Part shown: piece by piece, positions 5,204 through 6,233 of the stretch | Layout: each line of letters begins with the position of its first letter | Position numbering within the stretch: position 1 is the stretch's first letter | Source: an uncultured Erysipelotrichaceae bacterium | Lineage (GTDB): Bacteria > Bacillota_I > Bacilli_A > Erysipelotrichales > Erysipelotrichaceae | Length of the DNA stretch: 6,233 nucleotides | Direction of reading: 5' to 3' | Assembly (NCBI GenBank): GCA_944325295.1 | Contig: CALUZL010000006.1 | Span: 1-6,233, forward strand | Program-made: the position numbers and the translations under genes | The notes under the pieces: model-generated | Told to the model about the DNA's origin: nothing | The model's input: only the letters and a program-made list of their open reading frames with translations | Database searches by the model: none

Positions 5204-5212
5204 CTTTATATA
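5183..5212 (+). promoter_or_regulatory. Weak candidate promoter for the acetyltransferase gene
   Basis: TTGCAA (5183-5188) and TATATA (5207-5212) are 18 bp apart, starting inside the end of the ATPase gene. This would give the acetyltransferase its own transcript. Read-through from the ATPase gene, whose stop is 35 nt before the next start, is equally possible. Confidence 0.3.
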
Positions 5213-5238
5213 AGGATTTACTTTAAAAGGAGTTTGAT

Positions 5239-5976
5239 ATGGTTTTAGGAAAAACAGATATTCAAAAGATCACGATGCAGTACTATTCGCACTTTTGTTG
5301 TACGGATATTTTAAAGCTTGAACACGGTGTCCATTTTATATGTTCAAAGATGAGAGACAGTACTTTAAAAGGATTTGGTTGTAAATATCTACTTTATATT
5401 TTTGAAGGCGAAGACCGCTTTGTGGTCGTCTATAGCCCTGATCTTGAAGATTTCATCATGACTTTAAAAGGTCTTAAAGGCCAAGCCCTGATCGCTGCTA
5501 TCGAGGCCAAATATGAACTTGAGAAAATGTGCTTGTTCATGTTTGAAGAGGAAAGGGTCTTGACCTATGGCGATGCCAAGGTATTGAGTGTCGATGACTA
5601 TACTCTATTTGAGACATTCTTCAAAGAAGCCAATCCTTTGGCCGATCCTGAAGGCTGGTTGTCGGAGTATTTTATCAAAAAAGCTAAGAAGGGCTATTTT
5701 GCAGGTTACTTTAAGAATGATCGTTTAGTTTCGGTTTGTGATGCGCCGGATATGCCTTATATGGAAGGCAAGATCCAACATACCGGGATCACGACTTTAG
5801 AAAACGAGCGTCATAAAGGTTATGGAAAATGTACCGGTGCTTTGGCCACTCATCATTTGCTGAAGCTTGGCATTTGTCCGCAATGGGAGTGCAGTATCGA
5901 TAATATCGCTTCCATCGAACTTGCAAAGGCGATCGGCTACAAAGAGATCGCCAAGGCCTACATAATAACAGGATGA
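5239..5976 (+). CDS. GNAT-family N-acetyltransferase
   Basis: The 245 residues comprise an N-terminal part of about 110 that I cannot assign and a C-terminal GNAT domain (about 115-245). The acetyl-CoA pyrophosphate-binding motif is E190-R-H-K-G-Y-G196 after the strand G-I-T-T-L. D221-N-I-A-S-I-E-L-A-K-A-I-G-Y is the usual GNAT ending, in which the Asn-containing loop and Gly-Tyr close the fold. The enzyme should move an acetyl group from acetyl-CoA to an amine; the substrate is unknown. Two-part proteins of this size occur in Bacillota as FR47-like acetyltransferases. The start is supported by AAAGGAG (5226-5232), 6 nt before the ATG. The gene follows the ATPase by 35 nt and is coupled to the next gene. 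Its codon use (many GCC, GTC and ATC) resembles mgtE more than the ATPase, so it is probably a resident gene. Confidence 0.88.
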   Translation: MVLGKTDIQKITMQYYSHFCCTDILKLEHGVHFICSKMRDSTLKGFGCKYLLYIFEGEDRFVVVYSPDLEDFIMTLKGLKGQALIAAIEAKYELEKMCLFMFEEERVLTYGDAKVLSVDDYTLFETFFKEANPLADPEGWLSEYFIKKAKKGYFAGYFKNDRLVSVCDAPDMPYMEGKIQHTGITTLENERHKGYGKCTGALATHHLLKLGICPQWECSIDNIASIELAKAIGYKEIAKAYIITG

Positions 5977-5977
5977 T

Positions 5978-6233
5978 ATGGTAAAAAAGGTCAAAAAGAG
6001 CTCATTTTTAGGTGTGCTTACAGTTTGCTGCTTGGCAGTATTGGCGATCGTGGTCTTGGCCTGTCTTAAGTTGTACGAGGCCGGTGTCTTTGATTTTAAA
6101 GCTGTCAATAACGTCGATTTTTTAGAAGCTTTGGGCTCTTTTGGCCTTTCCGTCCTTGCCGACGTCTATGGACTTGCACTGATCTTGTGGCTTGCGGGCG
6201 GCATGATGCGAAAATATGATCTTTTTGGACCCG
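5978..6233 (+). CDS. Membrane protein, N-terminal 85 residues (cut off by window edge)
   Basis: The ATG at 5978 follows the acetyltransferase TGA (5974-5976) after a single base. AGGA inside the end of that gene (5969-5973 region) can act as SD, so translation is probably coupled. The visible part starts with a basic stretch (M-V-K-K-V-K-K), then a strongly hydrophobic segment at about 10-30 (L-G-V-L-T-V-C-C-L-A-V-L-A-I-V-V-L-A), a 25-residue loop, and a second segment at about 52-76 (G-L-S-V-L-A-D-V-Y-G-L-A-L-I-L-W-L-A). At least two membrane helices are therefore predicted, the first possibly an uncleaved signal anchor. No family is recognised from this fragment. The frame is open to the right edge, and codon use agrees with the neighbouring resident genes. 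Confidence 0.75.
   Translation, partial: MVKKVKKSSFLGVLTVCCLAVLAIVVLACLKLYEAGVFDFKAVNNVDFLEALGSFGLSVLADVYGLALILWLAGGMMRKYDLFGP

Noticed and set aside
5974..5976. TGA read as Trp (Mycoplasma-type code)
   Set aside because: TGA ends the acetyltransferase exactly after a normal GNAT C-terminus, and Trp codons in all genes are TGG.
5797..6108. 103-codon minus-strand ORF over the end of the acetyltransferase gene
   Set aside because: It is antisense to the conserved GNAT motif and the next gene, with no SD or family signal.
1..6233. Very frequent GATC and ATCGAT words
   Set aside because: This follows from the preference for ATC, GAT and TCG codons in adjacent Ile, Asp and Ser positions; no clustering that points to an origin or regulatory site.

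Overview
The window reads as a chromosomal segment of a low-to-moderate G+C Gram-positive bacterium (Bacillota). The Cof-type HAD phosphatase, the MgtE transporter, purine-rich Shine-Dalgarno (SD) sites and -10 boxes of the TGnTATAAT type all fit. Erysipelotrichia is a reasonable guess from protein style, but nothing here proves it. TGA is a normal stop (end of the acetyltransferase gene) and Trp is TGG, so the standard bacterial code applies and the Mycoplasma code does not.

Layout, left to right. (1) A left-truncated minus-strand HAD phosphatase gene (1-549) whose promoter lies almost on its start codon. (2) A divergent plus-strand unit: a 21-codon leader ORF with a strong SD and an internal 9-bp hairpin (623-688), then mgtE (707-2038), a Mg2+ channel/transporter. 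(3) A minus-strand regulator locus converging on mgtE: a 75-residue XRE-type DNA-binding protein (3058-3285) followed, in the same frame after one TAA, by a long TPR-like region (open to 2002). It looks like one HTH-TPR regulator gene of 427 codons broken by a nonsense codon. Its 3' end overlaps mgtE by 37 bp. (4) Divergent from the regulator, across a large imperfect inverted repeat (3320-3380), a gene for an unrecognised ~110-residue protein with two membrane segments (3481-3813). (5) A 205-bp intergenic region with two tandem 37-bp imperfect palindromes at exact 40-bp spacing, the second overlapping the likely promoter of the next gene. (6) An AAA_14/DUF4143 ATPase gene (4019-5203). (7) A GNAT acetyltransferase gene (5239-5976) and, one base after its stop, a membrane protein gene that runs off the right edge (5978-6233).

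The HAD, mgtE, GNAT and right-edge genes look like host-adapted genes (mgtE about 45% G+C in a sampled 60-base line). The regulator and ATPase genes are more A+T-rich (about 30% and 35% in sampled lines) and belong to families often found in accessory regions. I read roughly 2040-5203 as an acquired or decaying block between resident genes. The points most worth a second look are the split HTH-TPR regulator, the paired palindromes at the ATPase promoter, and the leader ORF with hairpin before mgtE in place of an M-box riboswitch.
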